Origin: HGM04593 sp045588485
GTDB taxonomy: Bacteria > Bacteroidota > Bacteroidia > Bacteroidales > Bacteroidaceae
NCBI GenBank assembly: GCA_045588485.1
Contig: JAZNEI010000065.1
Span: 49,060-113,059, forward strand
DNA: 64,000 nucleotides
Direction: 5' to 3'
Part shown: positions 8,845-17,441 of the stretch, piece by piece
Numbering within the stretch: position 1 is the stretch's first letter
How the letters are laid out: each line of letters starts with the position of its first letter
Notes under the pieces: generated by a model
What the model was told of the DNA's origin: nothing
What the model saw: only the letters and a program-made list of their open reading frames with translations
Database searches by the model: none
Program-made: the position numbers and the translations under genes

Positions 8845-10899
8845 ATGAAAAAGAACATAAAGCGCGTTTTTGGCAAGCGGTTCCGACTTTTCCAACAGAT
8901 AACTACCGCATTGGCATGTATTGTTGCTGTCATATATTTCATGCCACGCGATAAGGTTTTCAACTATCATTTCAGCCAAGATACCCCTTGGACATACAGC
9001 CAGCTTATGGCGAGTTTCGATTTTCCAATATACAAGAGCCATGAGCAGATGGAGGCAGAACAAGATAGTGTAAGAGCCAATTTCGCACCCTATTTTGCAA
9101 AAGATACCACCGTCTTGCAATTGGCATTAAAGGAACTTAGAGACAAATACTACGGCCGTTTCAGTGATGTTATTCCAATCGAGAGTTATATCAGATACAA
9201 AAAACGTTTGCAGAACATATACGACCGAGGCATTGTTTCGTCGGAAGACCTCGACCGTCCCTACACTGCAAATGCAACTGATATAAAGCTTATCACTAAC
9301 AATATATCGACCACAGAACCCAAGGAACGATTCTTGAAGATTCCCGATGCCTACCGCATACTCACCGAGGGGGACACACTGCCACAAGAGGTGGTGAACA
9401 GCCTGCGTCTCGACGAGCTTTTGGGACCCAATGTAAGATACGACTCTATTCACTCCGAGAACTCTCTGCAACAAGAGCTTGAGTCTCTCTCGGCAAGCAC
9501 CGGCATTGTACAAAAGGGACAGAAAATCATAGCACGTGGCGACATAGTAGATGAGAAACTCTATCAGATTCTTGAGTCGTACCGATTCGAGCTGGACAAA
9601 CGACACGACGACAACAGAAAAACCACACTGATGCTCATAGGACAGTCTTTGTTTGTCGTGCTGTGTTTCGGTTCTCTGCTTGCATATATATTCATCTATG
9701 CCCCCGAGGTATCGCGCAACCTGAATATGTTCTTGTTGGTAGTACTCTCGGCAACACTCTTCCCAATCATTGTAGGATTAATGATGCAACTACGCATAGG
9801 AAATGTATTTATGCTGCCTTTTGCATTGGTACCACTTCTGCTATGCCTGTTCACAAGCAAGCGCACAGCCTTCCTCACCCACACAATATCAATTATAATG
9901 TGTTCGGTAATGCTCACCTCGCCCTATGAGTTCGTACTCTTGCAGATTCCCGTAGGCGTTGTTGCAATGATATATATGAAAGAGTTTTCGGCACGCTCAC
10001 AGATGCTACGTTGCGCACTTTACACATTCCTCTTCTATGCACTATTTTACTTTGCCTACGAAATGATAATAGAAAACAGCGTTAGCAAACTGAATCTGGC
10101 AATGTATATATATTTTGCAATAAGTGCAGTACTTCTACTGTTTGCATATCCACTTATGTTCATTATCGAAAAGCTGTTCGGGTTTGTATCCAATGTGACG
10201 CTTATCGAAATTTCAAACATAAACAGCGAACTGCTTCGCAAACTATCACAAGATGCTCCAGGAACATTCCAGCACTCAATGCAGGTAGGCAATCTTGCCG
10301 CCGATGCAGCCCGCAGCATAGGAGCCAACAGTCTTGAGGTTAGGACCGGTGCCCTATTCCACGATATTGGCAAGACTCTCAATCCCATCTACTTTACCGA
10401 AAACCAAAGCGGAGGCCTCAGCCCACACACAAAGCTCGAACCGCAAGAGAGTGCAAAGATTATAATAAAACATGTAACAGACGGATTGGCGCTGGCCGAA
10501 AAGCACCATCTGCCACGCACAATCCGAGAGTTTATAACAACACATCACGGACTCTCAAAGACCGGATATTTCTATATAACATACAAGAATGCCCACCCCG
10601 ACGAGGAGATTGACGAAAGCCTCTTCACATATCCCGGACCGCAACCCACAACACGTGAACAGGGTATTCTAATGCTTGCCGACTGTGTCGAGGCTGCATC
10701 ACACAGCCTTAAAGAGTACACCGCCGAAAATATCGACGAGCTTGTTGAACGCCTTGTCGACAGTAAGGTAAAAGATGGCGAACTAAGAATGTGCCCTCTC
10801 ACCTTCCGAGACATTGAGGCCATAAAGCGCACATTCAAGGAGCGACTTAAAGCTATCTACCACACTCGAATAACCTACCCCACAGAAAACAAGAAATAG
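8845..10899 (+). CDS. 7TM-HD domain phosphohydrolase (PgpH-like cyclic di-AMP phosphodiesterase)
   Basis: A 684-residue membrane protein of the 7TMR-HD family. After an N-terminal membrane segment (about residues 16-36) comes an extracytoplasmic region, then a block of about seven hydrophobic helices (about 265-445), and a cytosolic HD phosphohydrolase domain. Metal ligands are visible: FQHSMQVGNLAADAA, FHDIGKT (about 505-511), EKHHLP, TTHHG and ADCVEAAS. Family members such as Listeria PgpH hydrolyse cyclic di-AMP to pApA; that activity is inferred here. Bacteroidota homologues lie under this architecture as single genes. A strong hairpin follows the stop. Confidence 0.88.
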   Translation: MKKNIKRVFGKRFRLFQQITTALACIVAVIYFMPRDKVFNYHFSQDTPWTYSQLMASFDFPIYKSHEQMEAEQDSVRANFAPYFAKDTTVLQLALKELRDKYYGRFSDVIPIESYIRYKKRLQNIYDRGIVSSEDLDRPYTANATDIKLITNNISTTEPKERFLKIPDAYRILTEGDTLPQEVVNSLRLDELLGPNVRYDSIHSENSLQQELESLSASTGIVQKGQKIIARGDIVDEKLYQILESYRFELDKRHDDNRKTTLMLIGQSLFVVLCFGSLLAYIFIYAPEVSRNLNMFLLVVLSATLFPIIVGLMMQLRIGNVFMLPFALVPLLLCLFTSKRTAFLTHTISIIMCSVMLTSPYEFVLLQIPVGVVAMIYMKEFSARSQMLRCALYTFLFYALFYFAYEMIIENSVSKLNLAMYIYFAISAVLLLFAYPLMFIIEKLFGFVSNVTLIEISNINSELLRKLSQDAPGTFQHSMQVGNLAADAARSIGANSLEVRTGALFHDIGKTLNPIYFTENQSGGLSPHTKLEPQESAKIIIKHVTDGLALAEKHHLPRTIREFITTHHGLSKTGYFYITYKNAHPDEEIDESLFTYPGPQPTTREQGILMLADCVEAASHSLKEYTAENIDELVERLVDSKVKDGELRMCPLTFRDIEAIKRTFKERLKAIYHTRITYPTENKK

Positions 10900-10966
10900 G
10901 CAGTATATATTATATGTACGCACATACAAGCCTCTTTAATTATAAATAAATGTTAAAAAGGAAGGA

Positions 10967-11002
10967 AGTAAATAGCGGAACTTTTGTGTTCCGCTATTTA
11001 CT
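10967..11002 (+). terminator. Hairpin terminator after the 7TM-HD gene
   Basis: Perfect 15-bp stem (10967-10981 with 10988-11002; arm core AATAGCGGAAC) and loop TTTTGT. The following ATTCATATTTTTG is a weak T-tract. It ends the 7TM-HD transcript, or protects its 3' end, 40 nt before the DUF2851 gene. Confidence 0.7.
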
Positions 11003-11031
11003 ATTCATATTTTTGATGCAGTAAACGATAA

Positions 11032-11037
11032 AGGAGG
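11032..11037 (+). promoter_or_regulatory. Strong Shine-Dalgarno sequence
   Basis: AGGAGG lies 7 nt upstream of the ATG at 11045. Shine-Dalgarno sequences are rare in Bacteroidota, where most leaders are A-rich, so this full match stands out and fixes the start of the following gene. Confidence 0.75.
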
Positions 11038-11044
11038 GAGATAT

Positions 11045-12337
11045 ATGAGTACAATAATGCATTATATATGGAGGAACCGGGTGCTTCCCAAAGAACAGCT
11101 ACGCACCACACGAGGAGAGAGCATTCAGGTAATTGAGACAGGTAACAATGAACCTTCGGACGGAAATATCTTCCACAATGCAAGACTAAAGATTGGAGGC
11201 GATGAGTGGTCGGGTAATATCATTCTTCATCACAAAAGCAGCGAGTGGGAAAAGGAGATAAAAGCAAAAGGCAGCGACTGCTACAAAAATATAATCCTGC
11301 ACATTACAGAGAGTGACGACATAGAGACAATGCTGTCGCATGGCGAATATGTGCCTCAACTGCGCATATCCTATACTCCACAAACTGCAAAGGAGTACGA
11401 GGCCGCAGTAAAAGGCGAAGAGAGACTCCCGTGCCACAATACAATAACAGCGATGGAAAAGATTCATCTTCACAGTAACCTTTCTCGGCTTCTGGTCGAG
11501 CGCATCGAAGAGAAGGCCCGACGGATAGAAGAGCTGCATACACAATGCGGAAAGCGCTGGGAGGATACCCTCTTTAAACTATTGGTCAGAAATTTCGGAT
11601 TCGGAGTGCAAAGTACCTCTTTCGAACAATGGGCATCAATACTTGATATGCAGGCATTGGGTAAACACCGCGACAACCTATTGCAAGTAGAGGCTATCTT
11701 CTTTGGTCAAGCAGGCCTGCTCGAAGAAGAGTCCATTCCCTCATATTACCGCAAGGAAGCGTTGGAAAGTAACTACTACAAAGAATTAGTGCGCGAGTAC
11801 CAATTCTTGTCGAAGAAATTCAATCTTAAAAGTATAAGTGCAAAAGTATGGAACGGCAATGCCACACCACACCTGCGTATAGCCCGACTTGCAGCACTAT
11901 ATAACAGCACAAAGACAACCCTCTCTTCGATAGCATGTTGCGAAACATTAAAAGAGCTAGAAAACATCCTGCAAACGATACCACAGAACTATTGGTGGAA
12001 TCACCTGCAATTCGGCAGTACTACAACCTGCGGATGTGGTCCTTTGCGCACATCGCAGCTACATACCATAATAATAAACACCATAGCCCCTATCCTCTAT
12101 TCTTACGGAAAGCACCGTGGCGACCTTAGGCTATGCGACAAGGCCGAAGAGATACTGCACAACCTCGGAAGCGAAAAAAACAGCATAATACGAAGATGGG
12201 AAGAGGCCGGTATTAGTGTAAATTGCGCAGCCGACTCACAGGCTCTCATACAACTGCAGAAAGAGTACTGCAACAAAAATGCCTGCAACAAATGCCGCTT
12301 CGCATACGCCTATCTAAAGGAACGATTAGAAAAATAA
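11045..12337 (+). CDS. DUF2851 family protein
   Basis: A 430-residue protein matching the Bacteroidota-specific DUF2851 family of unknown function. Visible hallmarks are the amino-terminal WRNRVLPKEQLRTTRGESIQVI, the GDEWSGNIILHHKSSEWE segment with a conserved histidine pair, NNILH-like strands, and a cysteine-rich carboxyl end (TTCGCGPLRTSQL and YCNKNACNKCRF) that could bind metal. No signal peptide or membrane helix, so probably cytosolic. It is flanked by hairpins on both sides and therefore transcribed alone. Family assignment is from recalled sequence pattern; no function can be given. Confidence 0.8.
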   Translation: MSTIMHYIWRNRVLPKEQLRTTRGESIQVIETGNNEPSDGNIFHNARLKIGGDEWSGNIILHHKSSEWEKEIKAKGSDCYKNIILHITESDDIETMLSHGEYVPQLRISYTPQTAKEYEAAVKGEERLPCHNTITAMEKIHLHSNLSRLLVERIEEKARRIEELHTQCGKRWEDTLFKLLVRNFGFGVQSTSFEQWASILDMQALGKHRDNLLQVEAIFFGQAGLLEEESIPSYYRKEALESNYYKELVREYQFLSKKFNLKSISAKVWNGNATPHLRIARLAALYNSTKTTLSSIACCETLKELENILQTIPQNYWWNHLQFGSTTTCGCGPLRTSQLHTIIINTIAPILYSYGKHRGDLRLCDKAEEILHNLGSEKNSIIRRWEEAGISVNCAADSQALIQLQKEYCNKNACNKCRFAYAYLKERLEK

Positions 12338-12354
12338 AAACAAGAGGCTCAAAC

Positions 12355-12388
12355 AAAAAAGGTCGCACAAATTTGTACGACCTTTTTT
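12355..12388. terminator. Bidirectional terminator between DUF2851 gene and secDF
   Basis: AAAAAAGGTCG...CGACCTTTTTT hairpin with a central ACAAA/TTTGT extension and a single mismatch. A-run on the left and T-run on the right make it an intrinsic terminator on both strands between two convergent genes. Confidence 0.9.
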
Positions 12389-12414
12389 ATCACCCTCAAG
12401 CGAGGTTATCTTTA

Positions 12415-15327
12415 TTACTTCTGCTCTTTGCGGCTCATAATAATGTAAGCAACAGGGGCAGCAATGAACAATGAAGAGAGTGTACCGAATACTACACCAA
12501 GAATCATTGCAAATGAGAAGCTGCGGATACTGTCACCACCAAGGATAAAGATACACAACAACACAATCAGAGTACTGAACGAGGTATTGATTGTACGTGT
12601 AAGTGTTGTGTTCAACGAGTCGTTGAAGAGGCTGAACTTATCGCGTTTGGGATAAAGTGTTGTAAACTCACGTACACGGTCGAATACAACCACCTTATCG
12701 TTGATAGAGTAACCGATAGCTGTAAGTATAGCACCGATAAACGTTTGGTCAACCTCGAGTGACATAGGCAATATACCCCACAACAATGAGTAGCAACCCA
12801 AGATAAACAGAGTATCGAAGGTAAGAGCAACTACAGAACCAATACTATATGCCACATTGCGGAAACGTACCAAAATATAGAGGAAGATTGCTATAAGGGC
12901 AAACATAACCGACCATATAGCACTAGTCTTGATATCATCAGCAATGCTGGGACCCACCTTCTGTGAGCTTATAATCGAACCACCCTCACGGTTGTCACGG
13001 TCAATGAAGACTTTAAGTGTAAGGTCTTTACTGAGCAAACCACCATCCTTCAATGATGTAAAGAGGAACTCCTCTATCTGTGCATCAACGTTTACATCAT
13101 CACTATTGATACCGTAGTTAGTTGTGATACGGATTGTCTTCTTATCTGTACCAAGAGCGATAGCTTGAACATTATCCTCTGTGATAACCTTACGCAGAAG
13201 TTCACGTACAGTCTCGGGTTCAACCTGCTGCTCGAACTGAACAACAAAGTTACGTCCACCTGTAAAGTCGATACTCTGACTCAAACCGCGAATCGAAAGC
13301 GAAGCAACAGATATCAAAGCTGCAACACCAAAGACTATAAACGAGACTTTCTTCGCCTTCATGAAATTGTACTTTGTACCCAAAAGCAACTTCTTCGATA
13401 TATTGGTAGAGAAGGTGAGATTATGCCACTTACCCTTCTGCATGAAGTGCTCGTAAACAACACGTGTAAGGAAGACAGCTGTGAAGAACGAACAGATAAT
13501 ACCGATGATAAGTGTAGTAGCAAATCCACGGATAGGACCTGTACCGAAGTAGAATAGGATAATACCTGTTATAATAGAGGTGAAGTTAGAGTCGAAGATA
13601 GCCGAGAATGCATTTTTGTAACCGTCGGCAAGAGCCGCAGTTGTATTTTTTCCTGCACGAAGTTCCTCCTTTGTACGCTCATAGATAAGCACATTGGCAT
13701 CGACTGCCATACCTAAAGTAAGCACGATACCTGCAATACCCGACATTGTAAGAGCAGCCTGGAACGATGCAAGAATACCCAATGTAAAGAACAGGTTGAT
13801 AAGCAGAGCTGCATTAGCAACCGCACCGGGGATAATGCCATATATTGCGCACATATATATCATAAGCAGTATAAACGCCGCAACAAACGACCATAGACCC
13901 TGCTCGATAGACTCCTGACCAAGTGAAGGACCTACGATATCCTCAGAAACGATGCGAGCAGGAGCAGACATCTTACCCGAACGAAGCACGTTGGCCAAGT
14001 CCTTGGTCTCATCGATAGTAAATGAACCGGTAATCTCGGAACGTCCACCTGCAATCTCGCCATGACAGTTAGGTGCACTGTAAACATAACCATCGAGTAC
14101 AACAGCAATGTTGCGTCCTGCATTGTTCTTGGTGAGCTGTGCCCAACGACGCGAACCGTCGGTATTCATTACCATTGTAACACAGGGGCGGCCATACTGG
14201 TCGTATGAGTCGGCAGCCTCAACAATCACATCACCCTCGAGAGCAGCACGACCGTTGCGAGTAGTAGACTTGATTGCGTAGAGCTCGTATATATTATTCT
14301 CCTGATTCTTGTTAATTGCATAAACACCCCACATCAGACGAAGGTCGGCAGGGAGCATCTTCTTAACCTCGGGCTTTGCAAGCATTGCATTGATTGCAGC
14401 AGTATCGCTGTAGTGAGCAATACCGGCTACACTTGCATGAAGATTACCCTGATTGGGCGAGAGAAGAGAGAAAAGAGGATTCTGTTTCTTGGCAGCAGCC
14501 TCGTTAGATTCCTCGCCACTGAGAGCAGCCTCTACATCCAAGCTATCCTTCTTTGCCTCATCTGTTGACTCTACATTAGCCTCGGCAAGTTTGCTGTTTA
14601 CAGCAATAAGTGCAGGAAGAATGTCCTGTGTGTTATATGTCTCCCAAAACTCAAGGTTAGCCGAACCCTGAAGCAACTTACGTACACGCTCGGGTTCCTT
14701 TACACCGGGAAGCTCAATCATGATACGTCCCATACCCTCGAGCGACTGGATGTTAGGCTGAACAACGCCGAAACGGTCGATACGTGTGCGAAGCACGTTG
14801 AACGAGTTATCGATTGCAGCCTGAACCTCCTCGCGGAGCACCTTCTCAACCTCGCTGTCGGTAGAGCGTGCAGTAACCTTGTCTTTCAACTGCTGAGTTG
14901 CAAACAACGCAGCCAAGCTACTTTCGGGAGCCTGTTTCTTATACTCTCTAATGAACAATGTGATAAAGTCATCACCACTTGTAACAGCCTGCTTCTTAGC
15001 AGTCTCTACAGCCTGATTGAACACGGGGTCGGCCTTGTATCCGGCAAGAGCCTTAACAACATCTGATACCGAAACCTCCATAATCACATTCATACCACCC
15101 TGGAGGTCGAGTCCAAGGCCAATCTGCATTTCGCGGCACTCTCTAAGGCTGTATATGCCCAACCAAACACTCTCATTCTGCAAAGAGTCCATATAGTGCT
15201 GTACACCCTTAGGATCCTCGGCAGCTTTACCATTATGGTAACTTGTTACAAAAGAGAATGAAAGATAGAACACGCATACCAATGTAAATAGCAGCGCAAT
15301 TACTTTTACAAATCCTTTGTTTTGCAT
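12415..15327 (-). CDS. secDF: Protein translocase SecDF fusion
   Basis: A 970-residue inner-membrane protein joining SecD and SecF, which use the proton motive force to complete export through SecYEG. The SecD half has the first membrane helix (about residues 7-29), GLGLDLQGGMNVIMEV and a large periplasmic region, then a membrane block with GMAVDANVLIYERTKEELRAG. The SecF half starts near residue 655, with GLSQSIDFTGGRNFVVQFEQ and a second membrane block containing GYSINDKVVVFDRVRE. Fusion of the two is the normal Bacteroidota state. A likely -7 element TACATTTG lies 34 nt upstream of the start. Confidence 0.97.
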   Translation of the reverse strand: MQNKGFVKVIALLFTLVCVFYLSFSFVTSYHNGKAAEDPKGVQHYMDSLQNESVWLGIYSLRECREMQIGLGLDLQGGMNVIMEVSVSDVVKALAGYKADPVFNQAVETAKKQAVTSGDDFITLFIREYKKQAPESSLAALFATQQLKDKVTARSTDSEVEKVLREEVQAAIDNSFNVLRTRIDRFGVVQPNIQSLEGMGRIMIELPGVKEPERVRKLLQGSANLEFWETYNTQDILPALIAVNSKLAEANVESTDEAKKDSLDVEAALSGEESNEAAAKKQNPLFSLLSPNQGNLHASVAGIAHYSDTAAINAMLAKPEVKKMLPADLRLMWGVYAINKNQENNIYELYAIKSTTRNGRAALEGDVIVEAADSYDQYGRPCVTMVMNTDGSRRWAQLTKNNAGRNIAVVLDGYVYSAPNCHGEIAGGRSEITGSFTIDETKDLANVLRSGKMSAPARIVSEDIVGPSLGQESIEQGLWSFVAAFILLMIYMCAIYGIIPGAVANAALLINLFFTLGILASFQAALTMSGIAGIVLTLGMAVDANVLIYERTKEELRAGKNTTAALADGYKNAFSAIFDSNFTSIITGIILFYFGTGPIRGFATTLIIGIICSFFTAVFLTRVVYEHFMQKGKWHNLTFSTNISKKLLLGTKYNFMKAKKVSFIVFGVAALISVASLSIRGLSQSIDFTGGRNFVVQFEQQVEPETVRELLRKVITEDNVQAIALGTDKKTIRITTNYGINSDDVNVDAQIEEFLFTSLKDGGLLSKDLTLKVFIDRDNREGGSIISSQKVGPSIADDIKTSAIWSVMFALIAIFLYILVRFRNVAYSIGSVVALTFDTLFILGCYSLLWGILPMSLEVDQTFIGAILTAIGYSINDKVVVFDRVREFTTLYPKRDKFSLFNDSLNTTLTRTINTSFSTLIVLLCIFILGGDSIRSFSFAMILGVVFGTLSSLFIAAPVAYIIMSRKEQK

Positions 15328-15360
15328 TTTGTTTAAATTTATTATTATTTAGTTTGTCGC

Positions 15361-15368
15361 CAAATGTA
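15361..15368 (-). promoter_or_regulatory. Probable secDF promoter (-7 element)
   Basis: TACATTTG on the minus strand, 34 nt before the secDF ATG; the -33 box is weak. The rest of the 355-nt gap up to the rhomboid genes holds only the terminator at 15641-15670 and AT-rich DNA without an identifiable gene. Confidence 0.55.
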
Positions 15369-15640
15369 TTGATATGGTTAGCTAAAAATGAAAATATTAT
15401 TACAATTATTCAAAGTAGCCTCCCGATTTTTCTTTGTAAAAAAGCCTGCGAGATATCGTAAAAAACGCATAAAGATACTCCAAGCCAATTTAAAAGTTTG
15501 CAAATATAGCGTTTTTTTCTGAAATAAATGGATTTAGGGTTATTTTTCTTCATTTATTATAACAGAATGAGCTGTGAAAGAGATTAAAAACGGTTTTTTT
15601 CGTAAAAAAAGCAGTCGACTTATACAAAGAGAAAGAGATA

Positions 15641-15670
15641 AAAAAATAAGCAACGCACAACGGCGTTGCT
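15641..15670 (-). terminator. Terminator of the rhomboid gene pair
   Basis: Minus-strand hairpin with arms AGCAACGC and GCGTTGCT (15663-15670 and 15649-15656) followed by TTATTTTTT, 13 nt past the stop of the downstream rhomboid gene. A classic Rho-independent terminator. Confidence 0.9.
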
Positions 15671-15682
15671 TGAAACTTGTAA

Positions 15683-16600
15683 TTATCTTTGTGAACTATC
15701 AAAAAGTCGTTTTTTCTCATCATCTGTAAGCGAAGAATAGCCACTACGTTTAACTTTTTCGAGAATCTCATTCATATCATTCTCTTTCTCGCGTTTACGT
15801 GCATTATATGCGTAGTCAGCCGAGTGTTTACTCTCTCCTGATGTGCGTTTGAACTCCATTTTTGGTTTACGCTGCATCATCTTTTTTATTCTCGAAATAC
15901 AATCGGTCATAAAATCACCTACCCTATTGATAAGTTGTGTAACATCTTGCCCTTTGTTAAGTCTGAATGCAAAAACAGCACCTGCAACCGCACCTCCTAT
16001 ATGTGCAAAATTTCCACCGGCATTCTCTGACGAGAGCAAAAAAACAGAGACGAGAACTGTTATCACCGCAAGCGTCTTAAGGCGCATAGTGCCAAAGAAC
16101 ATCATATTTACAGTTGTATTAGGGCTGCGCACCGCCGAGGCTACCACAACCGCCATCACCGCTGCCGAGGCACCCACAAGATACGACTCCTCGACCCTTG
16201 ATGCAAAATAGGGGAAGATGTTATAAGCAATGACAAAAAAGATACCACCTACTATTCCACCAAGAAAGTATACACCTATAAAGTGGCGTGTAGAATAAAA
16301 ATTCAAAAAAATCCGTCCAAAGCCGTATAGTGCCAACATATTCCATAAGATGTGCATAAAGCCATTATGGATAAACATATAAGAGACAAGCGACCATGGC
16401 TGGTACATCAGATGTTGCAACGAAGCCGGTAGCTCAAGCCAACGCATGAACTCGACAATGGGCAGCATAGCATTAAATAATGTTGCAAAACTTGCCACCA
16501 ATGCCACTATCACATATATTGCGACATTGGCATATATATACTTTCCTACAATATTCTCTTTACAGAACCTGCTCCACAGGTTATCAATAATATGGGCCAT
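15683..16600 (-). CDS. Rhomboid family intramembrane serine protease (C-terminally extended)
   Basis: A 305-residue six-helix membrane protein. It has the rhomboid HNGFMHILWNMLALYGFGRIF segment, a nucleophile region VGASAAVMAV and the catalytic histidine in NFAHIGGAVAG. The nucleophile motif reads GASA rather than the usual GASG; the serine itself is kept, so activity remains likely. After the last helix comes a charged cytosolic tail of about 85 residues (KMMQRKPKMEFKRTS onward, ending LTDDEKKRLFDSSQR) not found in minimal rhomboids. Its start overlaps the end of the upstream rhomboid gene by 17 nt, so the two are translationally coupled. Confidence 0.9.
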   Translation of the reverse strand: MAHIIDNLWSRFCKENIVGKYIYANVAIYVIVALVASFATLFNAMLPIVEFMRWLELPASLQHLMYQPWSLVSYMFIHNGFMHILWNMLALYGFGRIFLNFYSTRHFIGVYFLGGIVGGIFFVIAYNIFPYFASRVEESYLVGASAAVMAVVVASAVRSPNTTVNMMFFGTMRLKTLAVITVLVSVFLLSSENAGGNFAHIGGAVAGAVFAFRLNKGQDVTQLINRVGDFMTDCISRIKKMMQRKPKMEFKRTSGESKHSADYAYNARKREKENDMNEILEKVKRSGYSSLTDDEKKRLFDSSQR

Positions 16601-17267
16601 TAATCTCTCCTTTTTTACGCCAATAAAGAATTAACAACAATCCGAACAACATACCTCCAAGATGGGCAAAATGTGCCACGTTATCATCCATTCTGGGACT
16701 TATCCCCGAGAGTAGTTCAAGCGCACCGAATATGAGTACAAAATACTTTGCTTTGATTGGGAAAGGAATGGGTATCACAAACATACGCTCGTTGGGGAAT
16801 GTCATTGCAAAAGCCATCAAAATACCATAAATTGCACCCGAAGCACCCACAGTATTCCACAGATTCAGATACTCGGCCATAGGAATCACCATGCCCGGCG
16901 CAATACTTACCCCCGAATACATCGAAAGTGTTGTCTGGAAATATATGTACTGTACAAGCTCCTGCACAAGTCCCGCGCCTATTCCGGTTGCCATATAAAA
17001 TATCAGAAAACGTTTTGCCCCCCACACCTGCTCAAGTACACGACCAAACATAAAAAGCGCAAACATATTGAAGAACAGGTGAGTAAAGCCACCATGCATA
17101 AACATATATGTTACAATTTGCAGAGGTTTGAAGTCCTCGGCCAAAAACAGATGAAGGCCCAAGATTGAATTAAGGTCTATCCCCCTTTGCTCGGCTACCA
17201 ATGTTGCAAGGAACACCAACACATTAATAGCAAGCAGATTCTTGGTTACTACAGGAATTTCTCTCAT
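16584..17267 (-). CDS. Rhomboid family intramembrane serine protease
   Basis: A 227-residue membrane protease. Six hydrophobic helices are visible, with MFMHGGFTHLFFNMFALFMFG (loop 1 and helix 2), the nucleophile motif TVGASGAIYGIL with a standard GASG box, and the catalytic histidine in HFAHLGGMLFG. It has almost no cytosolic tail. First gene of a two-rhomboid operon with a TATCTTCG promoter element 32 nt upstream. Substrates are unknown; GlpG-like quality control is one possibility. Two consecutive rhomboids suggest paralogous duplication. Confidence 0.93.
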   Translation of the reverse strand: MREIPVVTKNLLAINVLVFLATLVAEQRGIDLNSILGLHLFLAEDFKPLQIVTYMFMHGGFTHLFFNMFALFMFGRVLEQVWGAKRFLIFYMATGIGAGLVQELVQYIYFQTTLSMYSGVSIAPGMVIPMAEYLNLWNTVGASGAIYGILMAFAMTFPNERMFVIPIPFPIKAKYFVLIFGALELLSGISPRMDDNVAHFAHLGGMLFGLLLILYWRKKGEINGPYY

Positions 17268-17298
17268 TGTTATGATATATAATTATCGTTTCGAGCTG

Positions 17299-17306
17299 CG
17301 AAGATA
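17299..17306 (-). promoter_or_regulatory. Promoter of the rhomboid operon
   Basis: TATCTTCG on the minus strand, a common variant of the Bacteroides -7 box, 32 nt before the first rhomboid ATG. It is divergent from the argS promoter. Confidence 0.6.
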
Positions 17307-17391
17307 GTGTAAATTGAAGAAATAATAAAAAACTGCACCCTGCGATTTTCTCTTTTTAGCAATTATAAACAAAAAAACCATATATATTTTG

Positions 17392-17399
17392 TATCTTCG
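17392..17399 (+). promoter_or_regulatory. argS promoter
   Basis: TATCTTCG preceded by a T-rich TATATTTTG stretch, 43 nt upstream of the argS ATG. The -33 box is not clear. Confidence 0.6.
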
Positions 17400-17441
17400 C
17401 GCCATATTTCAGAAGGATAAACGACAATAAACATTAAAAAT

